A DNA stretch of 21,228 nucleotides from Coriobacteriia bacterium (GCA_003150175.1 QAKZ01000044.1:1-21228); one strand, 5' to 3'. Shown: positions 7,262 through 14,768, counted from the stretch's first letter. Notes: generated by a model from the letters alone, not told the origin. Numbers and translations are program-made.

Positions 7262-8884
7262 CTACTCGCCCCCTTTCTGCGCACGGCCGCGCGCGACGTC
7301 GGCCATCGCAGCCTCGAGCACATCCTCGCCAAAGAGGTTGCCGCGCCCGAGCTGGCCCTTGGGGTCGAGCTCGGCCTTCAGGCGCGCGGACTCCGCAATG
7401 TGATCGGGCCCGTACATCGTCGCCAGGAAGCCGGCCTTGATCTTTCCCACGCCGTGCTCGGCGCTGACGGCGCCGCCCATGCGCGTGGCCTCGGCGGCCC
7501 ACCCGGCAAAGAGCTCGCCGCCCGCGCGGAAGTCCGCCGCGTCGCGCGGCAGGACGTTGACGTGGATGTGGTTGTTGCCGATGTGCCCCCACGCCGCCGA
7601 CTCGAGCCCCGCCTCGGCGAGCGTGCGCCGGTACAGGGCAAAGACGTCGTGCAGGCGCTCGTCGGGTACGGACATGTCGCTGCCGAGCTTGGTGATGGTC
7701 GGTTCCGTGCGCCGGCGCTGATCGATGAGCATGTTCACGCTCTCGGGCACCGCGTGGCGGAAGAAGATCAGCCGCTCGCGGTCGACCTCGGTGCGCGCGA
7801 CCCACGTGGAGGACTCGTCGCCGCCGGCCTCCGTGAGCACGTCGCCGAGGCGGTAAAGCTGCTCGGTCGCCTGCTCCTCGGACTCGCAGTCGAGCTCGAC
7901 GTACACGCAGACCGCGGCGTCGTCAGCGAGCTTGGGCAGGGCCGAGAAGGCCGTGGACTGCTCGCGCTGCCGGCGCAGGATGTCGATCGCGCCCGCGTCG
8001 AAGAACTCGATGGCCGCCGCGCACGCAAGCGCGGGGCGGGCCTTCTCGGTGAAGTCGAGCGCAGCCTCCTCGGTCGCAAAGAAGCAGCTCACGCCCCACA
8101 CGACGGCGGGCGCGGGCATGAGGGCGACCTCGATCCGCGTGATCACCCCGAGCGTACCGCACGCGCCGATAAAGAGGTCGATCGCGTCCATCCCGTCGGC
8201 GGCGTAGTAGCCGGAGGCGTTCTTGGTCCGCGGCATTTGGTAGGTGGGCAGGTCAAGCTTGAGCTCGCGGCCCGACTCGGTAACCAGGCGCAGGGTCCGG
8301 CCGTCGGCGAAGCGCTCTCCGCGGCGCAGGACCAGCAGGTCACCGTCGGCCAACGCCACGTGGAGGGCCGTGACGTGCGGGCGCGCGGGGCCGTACTTGT
8401 AGCTGCGGGCGCCGGAGGCGTTGCAGGCGACGATGCCGCCCATGCAGGCCGAGGCCTCCGTCGGGTCCGTGGGGAAGAACTGCTCCGGCGCGGACTCGAA
8501 TGCCGCGAGCGACGCGAGCGACGCGTCGTCCCAGCCGTCGTGGGCGAGGCTCTTCGAGGCTAGGTTCTTGCGCAGCTCGGAGAGCACGACGCCCGGCTCC
8601 ATGCTGAGGTAGAACGTGCCGTCGTCTCCCTGGCGCATGCCGAGGTAGCGGTTCATGCGTCCGAGGCTCATCACGTGCCCGCCGTGCGGGACCGCGCCCG
8701 CCGCGAGGCCGGTGCGCGCGCCCTGGACGGTCACGGGCACGCCGTCGGCGTGGAACTCGGCGAGCACGTCGCGGACTTCTTGCTCGCTCGCCGGGAAGCT
8801 GATGGAGTCCGCCTCGCCGCAGGTGCGCGACTCGTCGCGGCGGTACTCCTCGTATTCATCGGAAAAAGGCCTGATCTGGGCCAT
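7262..8884 (-). CDS. FAD-linked D-lactate/glycolate dehydrogenase (GlcD/LctD-like), first gene of the Etf operon
   Basis: A 540-residue member of the GlcD/LctD flavoprotein family. The N-terminal FAD_binding_4 domain shows PVTVQGARTGLAAGAVP (50-66), FPTDPTEASACMGGIVACNASGA (about 137-159) and GACGTLGVITRIEVALMP. The C-terminal FAD-oxidase domain shows GHIGNNHIHVN (433-443), SAEHGVG (474-480) and LDPKGQLGRGNLF. The start at 8884 (MAQIRPFSDEYEEY) is preceded by GGGGAGGG, and an upstream in-frame ATG at 9010 lacks such a site. Coupling to etfB and etfA indicates that Etf is the electron acceptor, as in the lactate:NAD+/ferredoxin complex of Acetobacterium woodii. Lactate is the favoured substrate, but glycolate or another 2-hydroxyacid remains possible. 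Confidence 0.85.
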   Translation of the reverse strand: MAQIRPFSDEYEEYRRDESRTCGEADSISFPASEQEVRDVLAEFHADGVPVTVQGARTGLAAGAVPHGGHVMSLGRMNRYLGMRQGDDGTFYLSMEPGVVLSELRKNLASKSLAHDGWDDASLASLAAFESAPEQFFPTDPTEASACMGGIVACNASGARSYKYGPARPHVTALHVALADGDLLVLRRGERFADGRTLRLVTESGRELKLDLPTYQMPRTKNASGYYAADGMDAIDLFIGACGTLGVITRIEVALMPAPAVVWGVSCFFATEEAALDFTEKARPALACAAAIEFFDAGAIDILRRQREQSTAFSALPKLADDAAVCVYVELDCESEEQATEQLYRLGDVLTEAGGDESSTWVARTEVDRERLIFFRHAVPESVNMLIDQRRRTEPTITKLGSDMSVPDERLHDVFALYRRTLAEAGLESAAWGHIGNNHIHVNVLPRDAADFRAGGELFAGWAAEATRMGGAVSAEHGVGKIKAGFLATMYGPDHIAESARLKAELDPKGQLGRGNLFGEDVLEAAMADVARGRAQKGGE

Positions 8885-9037
8885 GGGCCCTCCCCTCTCG
8901 CAGGCGTATTTGCTCGACATGCTAGCGCGACCGCCGCCCCGCCGCGCCGCCGCGGGGCGCTCCGCAACGCAAACGCAACGCCGGGAGAGAAACGCGTTGT
9001 CGTCGCCCACCCCTGCTTACCTGCATCGATGACCTGC

Positions 9038-9169
9038 CTGCAACATTATTCGCAACTTTAGAGAGGTTCTCTGCGACATTAATGCACGCTATTCAGCCTC
9101 TCCCTGCGGCATAAATTCACGCATTCCGAGCCTGCCCTGCGACATTATTCCGCGCCCCTCGCCCCCTCC
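9038..9169. repeat. Four direct repeats with exact 33-bp period
   Basis: Repeat starts are at 9038, 9071, 9104 and 9137. The conserved core is CTGC(A/G)(A/G)CAT(T/A)A(T/A)T, usually followed by CGC, and the rest of each 33-bp unit varies except for a CCTGCC/CCTCTCC-like end. The array sits in the 408-bp gap (8885-9292) between the divergent lactate dehydrogenase operon and amidohydrolase operon. Short AT-rich cores at constant spacing, close to three helical turns, suggest a cooperative regulator-binding array. No other feature in this gap was recognised with confidence. Confidence 0.75.
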
Positions 9170-9292
9170 CCGCGGCCCGACCGCCCGCACCCGCAAACGC
9201 GCCGAACGCCAGTTATCACCGTATGGAAACGGGCAGGACACACTACTTTGCCATGCTAAAGCAACACGTGTACCCCGCGAGAAAGAGGCGCC

Positions 9293-10471
9293 ATGGACTA
9301 CTACCAGCGAGCTTGCGAGCTCAAGGAAAACACGATCGCCAACCGCCGTCACATCCACACGAACGCCGAGGTGGGCCTCGAGACCCCGAAGACCCGCGCG
9401 TTCGTCAAGGAGAAGCTCCGCGAGTACGGCCTCGAGCCGCGCGACTGCGGCCACGGCGTCGTCGCCACCCTGGGCTCCGGCTCCCCCGTCATCCTCCTGC
9501 GCGCCGACATGGACGCCCTCCCCATGCCCGAGGAGAGCGGCGAGCCCTTCGCCTGCCCGGACGGCGAGCACGCCCACGCCTGCGGCCACGACTTCCATGC
9601 CGCCATGCTCCTCACCGCTGCGCGCATGCTCAAGGAGACCGAGGGCGACCTCAAGGGCACGGTCAAGCTCATGTTCCAGCCCGCCGAGGAGACCTTCGAG
9701 GGCGCCAAGGACATGATCGCCGCCGGCGTCCTCGAGGACCCCAAACCCGACGTCGCGCTCGCCTACCACGTCGCCCCCGGCCAGATGCCGGTGGGCATCT
9801 TTATGTACAACGACAAGAACACGATGATGTACTCGGTCGACGGCTTCCGCATCGAGGTCAAGGGCAAGGGCTCCCACGGCGCCTACCCGCAGCGCTCCAT
9901 CGACCCCATCAACGCCGCCGTCCACATCTATCTCGCGCTCGAGGCCATCATGGCCCGCGAGGTCGACCCGACCGCCGCGGCCGTGATGACGGTCGGCAAG
10001 TTCGACGCCGGCACCGCCGCCAACATCATCCCCGACACCGCCGTGCTCGAGGGCACCATCCGCGCGAACGACAAAGACGCGCGCGAGCTCATGGTCCGCC
10101 GCATGAGGGAGGTCGCCGAGGCCACCGCAGCCGCGTACGGCGCGACAGCCGAGGTCACCCCGCTCTCCGATGTGCCGCCCCTCGTGTGCGACCCCGAGCT
10201 CACCCGCGAGTTCGTTGGTTACATGAACGAGACGGGCATCCCCGGCCTCACCCCCTACCCCGGCATCCAGGCCTCGGCCTCCGAGGACTTCGCCACCATC
10301 GCCGAGCAGGTCCCCTCGACCTTCATGTACCTCTCGGCGGGCTACACCGACGAGCGCGGCCGGTACAGCGCGCACAACCCGAAGGTCCGCTTCAACGAGG
10401 ACGTCTGCGGCATCGGGCCCGCGTGCCTGGCGCACTGCGCCGTGCGCTGGCTCGAGGAGCAGCAGGCGTAG
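9293..10471 (+). CDS. M20 family (M20D-type) amidohydrolase / metallopeptidase
   Basis: A 392-residue M20 zinc-dependent amidohydrolase, similar in layout to hippurate hydrolase, IAA-amino acid hydrolase and N-acyl amino acid deacylases. Metal ligands and catalytic residues are visible: ADMDALPM (71-78), ACGHD with Cys97/His99, Glu132-Glu133 in QPAEE, His159 in AYHV and His361 in SAHNPKVRFNED. The dimerisation domain has KGKGSHGAYP (190-199). AAAGAGG precedes the ATG. It is followed 83 bp later by an MFS transporter gene on the same strand, probably co-transcribed. The substrate is unknown and is likely an N-acyl or N-aroyl amino acid or a small peptide-like conjugate. No signal peptide is seen, so it is cytoplasmic. 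Confidence 0.9.
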   Translation: MDYYQRACELKENTIANRRHIHTNAEVGLETPKTRAFVKEKLREYGLEPRDCGHGVVATLGSGSPVILLRADMDALPMPEESGEPFACPDGEHAHACGHDFHAAMLLTAARMLKETEGDLKGTVKLMFQPAEETFEGAKDMIAAGVLEDPKPDVALAYHVAPGQMPVGIFMYNDKNTMMYSVDGFRIEVKGKGSHGAYPQRSIDPINAAVHIYLALEAIMAREVDPTAAAVMTVGKFDAGTAANIIPDTAVLEGTIRANDKDARELMVRRMREVAEATAAAYGATAEVTPLSDVPPLVCDPELTREFVGYMNETGIPGLTPYPGIQASASEDFATIAEQVPSTFMYLSAGYTDERGRYSAHNPKVRFNEDVCGIGPACLAHCAVRWLEEQQA

Positions 10472-10554
10472 GCCCTTCTTTCCGGCGGGCAAAAAGCCCA
10501 CGCGCCCCCGGCACTCCCCAACCCCCGCTTCCCCGCAACAGAGAGGGCCCCTGA

Positions 10555-11982
10555 ATGGCCGAGCAAGCCCAGCAACCCCAGGTGGCGGTGCCGCTGCCTC
10601 CCGCAAAGAAGCGGGCCGTCGAGATCGGCTGCGTCTGCATGATGCTGTCCGTCGCAATGTACGGCCTCGTCTTCGCCACCCTCACCTCACCCATCCTCGA
10701 GAGCGTCGACGCCATGGGCTACGTGAGCCTCTTCACCATCTTCGCCAGCCTCGGCGTCTGCATCATGACGCCCATCGGCGGCAAGCTCGGCGACCTCGTC
10801 GGGCGCCGCAACATCGTCGTGGTCCCCGGCATCGTCTGCCTCGTGTGCGGCATCGCGTTCGCGTTCGTCCGCTCGCTCGTGCCGCTCATGGTCCTGCGCC
10901 TGCTCATCGGCTTCGCGCAAGGCGCCTTCACGGCTGCGCCCTACATCATCATGGGCCTCATCAACGAGCGCAAGGACGTGCCCAAGGCAATGGGCCTGCT
11001 GGCCACCGCGATCGCGGTCGGCGGCTTCGGCGGCTCCATCATCGCCGGCGCCCTCACCGATGCAGGGCACCTCACCGCCGCCATCCTCATGCCCGGCATC
11101 CCGCTGACAGCGGGCATCCTGCTCATCGGCCTGAACCTGCCCAACATGAAGCGCCCCGGTAAGGTCCAGATCGACGTCGCCGGCATCGTCGCGCTCGTTG
11201 TCACGCTCACGTGCATCATGCTGGCCCTCAACTTCGGCTCCGCGATCGGCTGGGCGAACCCCGCCATCCTCGCCGGCCTCGTCGTGGGCATCGCCGCGCT
11301 CTTTATGCTGGTCAAGATCGAGAAGGGCGCGCCCGAGCCGCTCATCCCGCTGCGCCTCTTCAAGAACTCCGAGTACACGGTCCTGCTGATCGTCGGCTTC
11401 ATCTGCTACTTCTACATGACCGCGATGAACACCTACGCCTCGGTCGGCGCGCTCAACGTCATGGGCACCACGAAGACCGTCGCCGGCTCGCTGCAGTTCC
11501 CCCGCACCATCCTCACCATGATCCTGCCCACCGCGATCGGCGCCTGGGTCGGAAAGAAGTCCGGCAACGCCTGGAAGGCCATGGCCATCGCGACGCTGCT
11601 CGTGGCCGGCTCGATGTTCGCGCTCGGCTTCACGACGGCCGGCACGCCCGTGCTCGTCTACTTCGTCGCGATAACCGTCACCGGCGTCGCCGAGAGCTTC
11701 CGCGCCGTCTCCATCACCCCGAGCGCGCAGGCGACGCTTCCACCGGTCGACATGGGCGTCGGAACCTCGCTCGTCAACTTCGCGAACTCGCTGGCCAACA
11801 CCGTCGCCGCTACGATCTTCGGCGTGGCGTACAACCTGAACACCGCCGCCGACCCGACGAACCCTGTGCTCATCCAGAACGGCGTCAACGCCGTGTTCTT
11901 CATCGCCGCGATCGTCACCCTGGTCGGCTTCGCGCTGGTCATCTTCGTTATCCGCCCAAAGATGGAGGCAAAGGGGGCCTAG
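10555..11982 (+). CDS. MFS transporter, DHA2 (EmrB/QacA-like) type
   Basis: A 475-residue integral membrane protein with about 13-14 hydrophobic helices, the size and spacing of the 14-helix DHA2 drug:H+ antiporters. The loop between helices 2 and 3 contains GGKLGDLVGRRN, the MFS motif A (G-K-L-x-D-x-x-G-R-R). A later RLLIGFAQGAFTAAPYIIM segment corresponds to helix 4 with its conserved Arg. The N-terminus is a Gln/Pro-rich cytoplasmic tail followed by KKRAVE. The ribosome site AGAGAGGG lies upstream of 10555. The gene follows the M20 amidohydrolase, so export or import of that enzyme's substrate or product is a reasonable inference, with generic drug efflux as the alternative. Confidence 0.9.
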   Translation: MAEQAQQPQVAVPLPPAKKRAVEIGCVCMMLSVAMYGLVFATLTSPILESVDAMGYVSLFTIFASLGVCIMTPIGGKLGDLVGRRNIVVVPGIVCLVCGIAFAFVRSLVPLMVLRLLIGFAQGAFTAAPYIIMGLINERKDVPKAMGLLATAIAVGGFGGSIIAGALTDAGHLTAAILMPGIPLTAGILLIGLNLPNMKRPGKVQIDVAGIVALVVTLTCIMLALNFGSAIGWANPAILAGLVVGIAALFMLVKIEKGAPEPLIPLRLFKNSEYTVLLIVGFICYFYMTAMNTYASVGALNVMGTTKTVAGSLQFPRTILTMILPTAIGAWVGKKSGNAWKAMAIATLLVAGSMFALGFTTAGTPVLVYFVAITVTGVAESFRAVSITPSAQATLPPVDMGVGTSLVNFANSLANTVAATIFGVAYNLNTAADPTNPVLIQNGVNAVFFIAAIVTLVGFALVIFVIRPKMEAKGA

Positions 11983-12013
11983 CGGCGGCCGTACTTCTTT
12001 CCAGCCAAAGGGC

Positions 12014-12019
12014 TACGAT
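12014..12019 (+). promoter_or_regulatory. Possible -10 box for the D-lactate dehydrogenase gene
   Basis: TACGAT lies 30 bp upstream of the start codon in the 67-bp gap after the MFS gene, in a context (AAAGGGCTACGAT) much like the predicted promoter at 1350 (CAAGGGCTATGCT). A clear -35 box is lacking, and read-through from the MFS gene is possible. Confidence 0.3.
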
Positions 12020-12049
12020 GGGGAGCGCCACGACGAAAGGAAGCATCAC

Positions 12050-13033
12050 ATGAAGCTGTTCGCATTCTCCCTGCGCGAGTACGACGAGCTGCCCGCGCTG
12101 CAGAAGGTCGCCGACGAGCGCGGCTTCAAGTTCGGCTGGACCCCCGAGTACCCCACGATGGAAAACGCCGAGCTCACGCGCGGCTACGACGCGCTCACCA
12201 TCATCACCAACCCGATGACGCCCGAGCTGCTGTCGCGCTACGCCGAGCTGGGCATCCGCGGCATCGCCACACGCTCCATCGGCTACGACCACATCGACCT
12301 CGCGGCCGCGCGCCGGCTCGGCATCCGCATCGGGCACGCCGCCTACCCGCCCGCGGGCGTCGCCGATTACGCCGTGATGCTCATGCTTATGGCGCTGCGC
12401 AAGGTCAAGCTCGTGGACTCCGCCGCGCGCTACCAGGACTTCGGCCTGCGCGGCAAGATCGGCCGCTCGCTGAACACCTGCACCGTGGGCGTGGTGGGCA
12501 CGGGCGCCATCGGCGAGGCCGTCTGCCAGCGGCTTTCCGGCTTCGGCTGCAAGATCATCGCGACCGACCCCTACCCCAAGGACCGTCTGCGCGGAAGCGT
12601 GGAGTACGTCTCGCTCGACGAGCTGCTCGAGCGCGCCGACGTGATCACGCTCCATGCGCCCGGCCGGGCGCAGAACGACCACATGATCGGCGCCGAGCAG
12701 TTTGCGCGCATGAAGAAGGGCGTCGTCATCGTCAACGCCGCGCGCGGGGTCCTCATCGACACCGCCGCGCTCATCGACGCGCTCGAGTCCGGCAAGGTGG
12801 GCGCTGCCGCGCTGGACACCATCGAGAACGAGACGAACCTCTACTACCTCGACCGTTCCCGCGACGTGCTGCCCAACCGCGACCGCTCCGTCCTCATGGG
12901 CTACCCCAACGTCGTCGTGACGCCGCACATGGCGTTCTACACCGAGGAGGACGTCGAGCACATGGTGAGCAGCAACGTCGAGGCGCTCCTCGCCTTCGAC
13001 GCCGGCGCCCCCACTCCCTTTGAGGTCAAGTAA
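12050..13033 (+). CDS. D-2-hydroxyacid dehydrogenase, VanH/D-lactate dehydrogenase-like
   Basis: A 327-residue NAD-dependent D-2-hydroxyacid dehydrogenase. TRSIGYDHIDL (74-84) is characteristic of the D-lactate dehydrogenase/VanH branch. The Rossmann motif is GVVGTGAIG (147-155). The catalytic triad fits the family's spacing: Arg232 in NAARG, Glu261 in DTIENE and His293 in TPHMAFYT. The likely reaction is pyruvate + NADH to D-lactate. AAAGGAAG lies upstream of the ATG. No VanA/VanX-like ligase or dipeptidase lies nearby, so a fermentative role is preferred over glycopeptide resistance. It is followed by a 454-bp non-coding gap containing repeat element B. Confidence 0.9.
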   Translation: MKLFAFSLREYDELPALQKVADERGFKFGWTPEYPTMENAELTRGYDALTIITNPMTPELLSRYAELGIRGIATRSIGYDHIDLAAARRLGIRIGHAAYPPAGVADYAVMLMLMALRKVKLVDSAARYQDFGLRGKIGRSLNTCTVGVVGTGAIGEAVCQRLSGFGCKIIATDPYPKDRLRGSVEYVSLDELLERADVITLHAPGRAQNDHMIGAEQFARMKKGVVIVNAARGVLIDTAALIDALESGKVGAAALDTIENETNLYYLDRSRDVLPNRDRSVLMGYPNVVVTPHMAFYTEEDVEHMVSSNVEALLAFDAGAPTPFEVK

Positions 13034-13054
13034 CCGACGCCGAGCGAGACCCAA

Positions 13055-13483
13055 CACCGGGTTACAGCCATCACTGGGTGACAGTCATTGCGTGCAGCTT
13101 CCTGGGACACCCATCAGTCGGTGACACCCATAAGTCGGTGACAGTCATTGGCTGCAGCTTTTTGGGACACCCTCGGCGGCCCTCCGTCCTAAGTCGCCAT
13201 TCTCAGCGAGGCAGCCTTCTCTTTCGCGCGGAAGAGAAGGCTGCCCTGCTATAGAGCAGTCTTCTGTATAGGAGAAACCAAGAAAGAGAAGTCTGCTCTT
13301 CAGAAGAGAAGTCTTCTCTCCCGTGAGAAAGAGCGTGCTGCCTCGTCCCCTCCCACCATCACCGAGCGACAGCGGGTCACCATCACTGGGTGACAGTCAT
13401 TGCGTGATGGGTGGCACCCAATGATGGGCGTCCCCAAAAGCTGCACGCAATGACTGTCACCCAGTGATGACTGTCACCCAGTG
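13055..13483 (+). repeat. Palindromic intergenic element, copy B (nearly complete, inverted ends)
   Basis: This element occupies the 454-bp gap (13034-13487) between two convergent genes. The left end at 13072-13116 begins CACTGGGTGACAGTCATTGC and is preceded by a diverged partial copy from 13055. A second, inner end copy follows at about 13134-13175. The body (13187-13342) contains a 14-bp perfect hairpin (13210-13223 with 13232-13245). The right end (13422-13466) is the inverted end repeat, followed by a further tandem copy of its outer 16 bp at 13468-13483, which finishes 4 bp before the next gene's stop. No coding sequence or transposase is visible. It resembles a REP/BIME or MITE-like unit. 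Confidence 0.8.
13384..13466. repeat. 83-bp inverted repeat with 23-bp perfect arms
   Basis: Arms at 13384-13406 and 13444-13466 are perfect reverse complements over 23 bp. The 37-bp centre contains the smaller palindrome TGGGTGGCACCCA. This is the right terminal part of element B and could form a cruciform in DNA or a long hairpin in RNA. Confidence 0.85.
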
Positions 13484-13487
13484 AGGG

Positions 13488-13871
13488 TTAGTCGTCGGAG
13501 ACGAGCTCAGCGAGAAAGACGTTCAGGGTGTCGACCTCCGGGCAGCAGAACTTCGCCGTGCCGGGGGCGTTGCCGGGGACCGTGCCGCCGTAGCGCAGGA
13601 TGTCGATGTAGGGGAAGCCGACGTGACAGGCCATCGGACACAGCCGTCCGCGGTCGCGGTCGAAGTCGAAGACGTCGCCGGGCTTGTGCTCGTGATGGCA
13701 GCGACACTCCCCCAGCTGGTCCACGCAGGTGATCCGGACCCACGGGCGCTTCCCGCGCGGCGCGCCCGCGGGTTTCTCGGTAGCTCGCGTAACGGGCTTC
13801 TCGGCGCCTCGGGCGGCGCCGTCAGCCGCCCCGTTGCCTCCCGCTACGAGGCCCTCGTCCGCGCTACTCAC
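13488..13871 (-). CDS. TIGR04076 family small cysteine-rich protein
   Basis: A 127-residue protein. After an Ala/Gly-rich, low-complexity N-terminal extension (about residues 1-40), the core matches the TIGR04076 pattern: a VRITCVD strand, GECRCHHEHKPGDVFDFD, GRLCPMACHVGFPYIDILRYGGTVP and a closing FCCPEVDTLNVFLAEL. The conserved Cys and His residues suggest metal or cluster binding, but the family has no established function. The start is a GTG at 13871 that overlaps the last 8 nt of the kinase-like gene, and no other plausible start precedes the conserved core. The overlap implies translational coupling with the kinase-like gene. Confidence 0.75.
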   Translation of the reverse strand: MSSADEGLVAGGNGAADGAARGAEKPVTRATEKPAGAPRGKRPWVRITCVDQLGECRCHHEHKPGDVFDFDRDRGRLCPMACHVGFPYIDILRYGGTVPGNAPGTAKFCCPEVDTLNVFLAELVSDD

Positions 13872-14688
13872 CGTCGATCACGTCCAGGCACGCCTCGATG
13901 GGCAGGCCGGCGGATTTGTCCTCCTGGTCGACGTTGCGCGCGATGAGCTCGCGCACCACGCGCGCCGCGTCGGCGGTCGCTCGCTCGAGCGCCCAGCCGC
14001 GCATCACGCGGCCGAGCAGCACGCTCGAGAACGTGTCGCCCGTGCCGGGGAAATACGTCGGGATCATGTCGATGGGCACCGAGAAGTGCTCCCCCGCCAC
14101 ATGATCGAACCCGATGATCGCGTCCGCGCCGTCGACCTTCGCGCTCGTGACCACGACCGACTTGGCGCCGAGCGCGCGCACGCCATCGACGAGCTCGCGG
14201 GCCTCGGGGGCGGTGAGCCCGCCCTTCATCGGGGTGTCGGTGAGCAGGCACGCCTCGGTATAGTTCGGCACGGTGTAGTCCGCACAGGCCACCAGGTCGC
14301 GCATGAGCCCGACCGTCGAGTCAGGGACGCCGGCGTAGAGCTTGCCGTTGTCGGCCATGATCGGGTCGACGAACACGCGCGTCCCCCGCTCGGCGCGGCA
14401 GCGGCAGAAATCGGAGATGATGCACGTCTCTTCCTCACTCGCGATGAAGCCGGTCGAGATCGCGTCGAACTCGAAGCCGAGCTCCTCCCAGATGGCGAGG
14501 CTGCGCCGCACATACTCCGTGGTGTCGTGGATATAGAACTTGGGGTAGTTGAGCGTGTCGGACACAAGCGCCGTCGGCAGGTTGTGGATGCGGTACCCCA
14601 TATGCGAGAGTACGGGCAGCATGGCGGAAAGCGCCACCTTGCCGTAGCCGCACATGTCGTTGATCAGCAAAAGCTGGGTGTTCTTCAT
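13864..14688 (-). CDS. Pyridoxamine/pyridoxal kinase-like protein (ribokinase superfamily)
   Basis: A 274-residue protein of the pyridoxal/pyridoxamine kinase group. It starts LLLINDMCGYGKVALSAMLPVLSHMG, which matches the N-terminal substrate loop of PdxK/PdxY proteins. VDPIMADNGKLYAG is at 107-120, TVPNYTEACLLT at 139-150, and the anion-hole motif GTGD with the expected catalytic base is at 215-218. The predicted reaction is ATP-dependent phosphorylation of pyridoxal, pyridoxamine or pyridoxine in vitamin B6 salvage. The start at 14688 has GGACGGA upstream. It is the first gene of a two-gene unit with the TIGR04076 gene and is divergent from the flavoprotein gene. Confidence 0.87.
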   Translation of the reverse strand: MKNTQLLLINDMCGYGKVALSAMLPVLSHMGYRIHNLPTALVSDTLNYPKFYIHDTTEYVRRSLAIWEELGFEFDAISTGFIASEEETCIISDFCRCRAERGTRVFVDPIMADNGKLYAGVPDSTVGLMRDLVACADYTVPNYTEACLLTDTPMKGGLTAPEARELVDGVRALGAKSVVVTSAKVDGADAIIGFDHVAGEHFSVPIDMIPTYFPGTGDTFSSVLLGRVMRGWALERATADAARVVRELIARNVDQEDKSAGLPIEACLDVIDGE

Positions 14689-14710
14689 GCGTTCCGTCCG
14701 AATCGGTCTG

Positions 14711-14740
14711 GATTTACGTGTTCTCCCAGTCTAATGGCAA
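14711..14740 (-). promoter_or_regulatory. Possible promoter of the pyridoxamine kinase-like gene
   Basis: On the minus strand TTGCCA (14740-14735, five of six to TTGACA) is followed after 18 bp by TAAATC (14716-14711), a poor -10 box. It is placed correctly for the start at 14688, but the prediction is weak. Confidence 0.3.
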
Positions 14741-14768
14741 GAAGCGCGCCCCGCCGCCGCGCCCGTGG

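Noticed and set aside
6812..8563. 583-codon plus-strand reading frame opposite the Etf operon
   Set aside because: It covers parts of two conserved genes in antisense and has a biased composition. It is not a gene.
9038..9169. CRISPR-like array
   Set aside because: Repeats are only partly conserved, the total period is 33 bp, and no cas genes are present.
9089..10657. 522-codon minus-strand reading frame opposite the M20 gene
   Set aside because: It runs through the repeat array, the M20 gene and the start of the MFS gene, with no recognisable domain. It is a shadow frame.
12050..13033. Vancomycin-resistance vanH
   Set aside because: The sequence is VanH-like, but no D-Ala-D-Lac ligase, VanX or VanRS genes are adjacent, so a fermentative D-lactate dehydrogenase is more likely.
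13055..13483. Target-site duplications flanking element B or the ade unit
   Set aside because: I compared the flanks at 13050/13484 and 2912/5212 and found no convincing direct duplication, so transposition is not proven.
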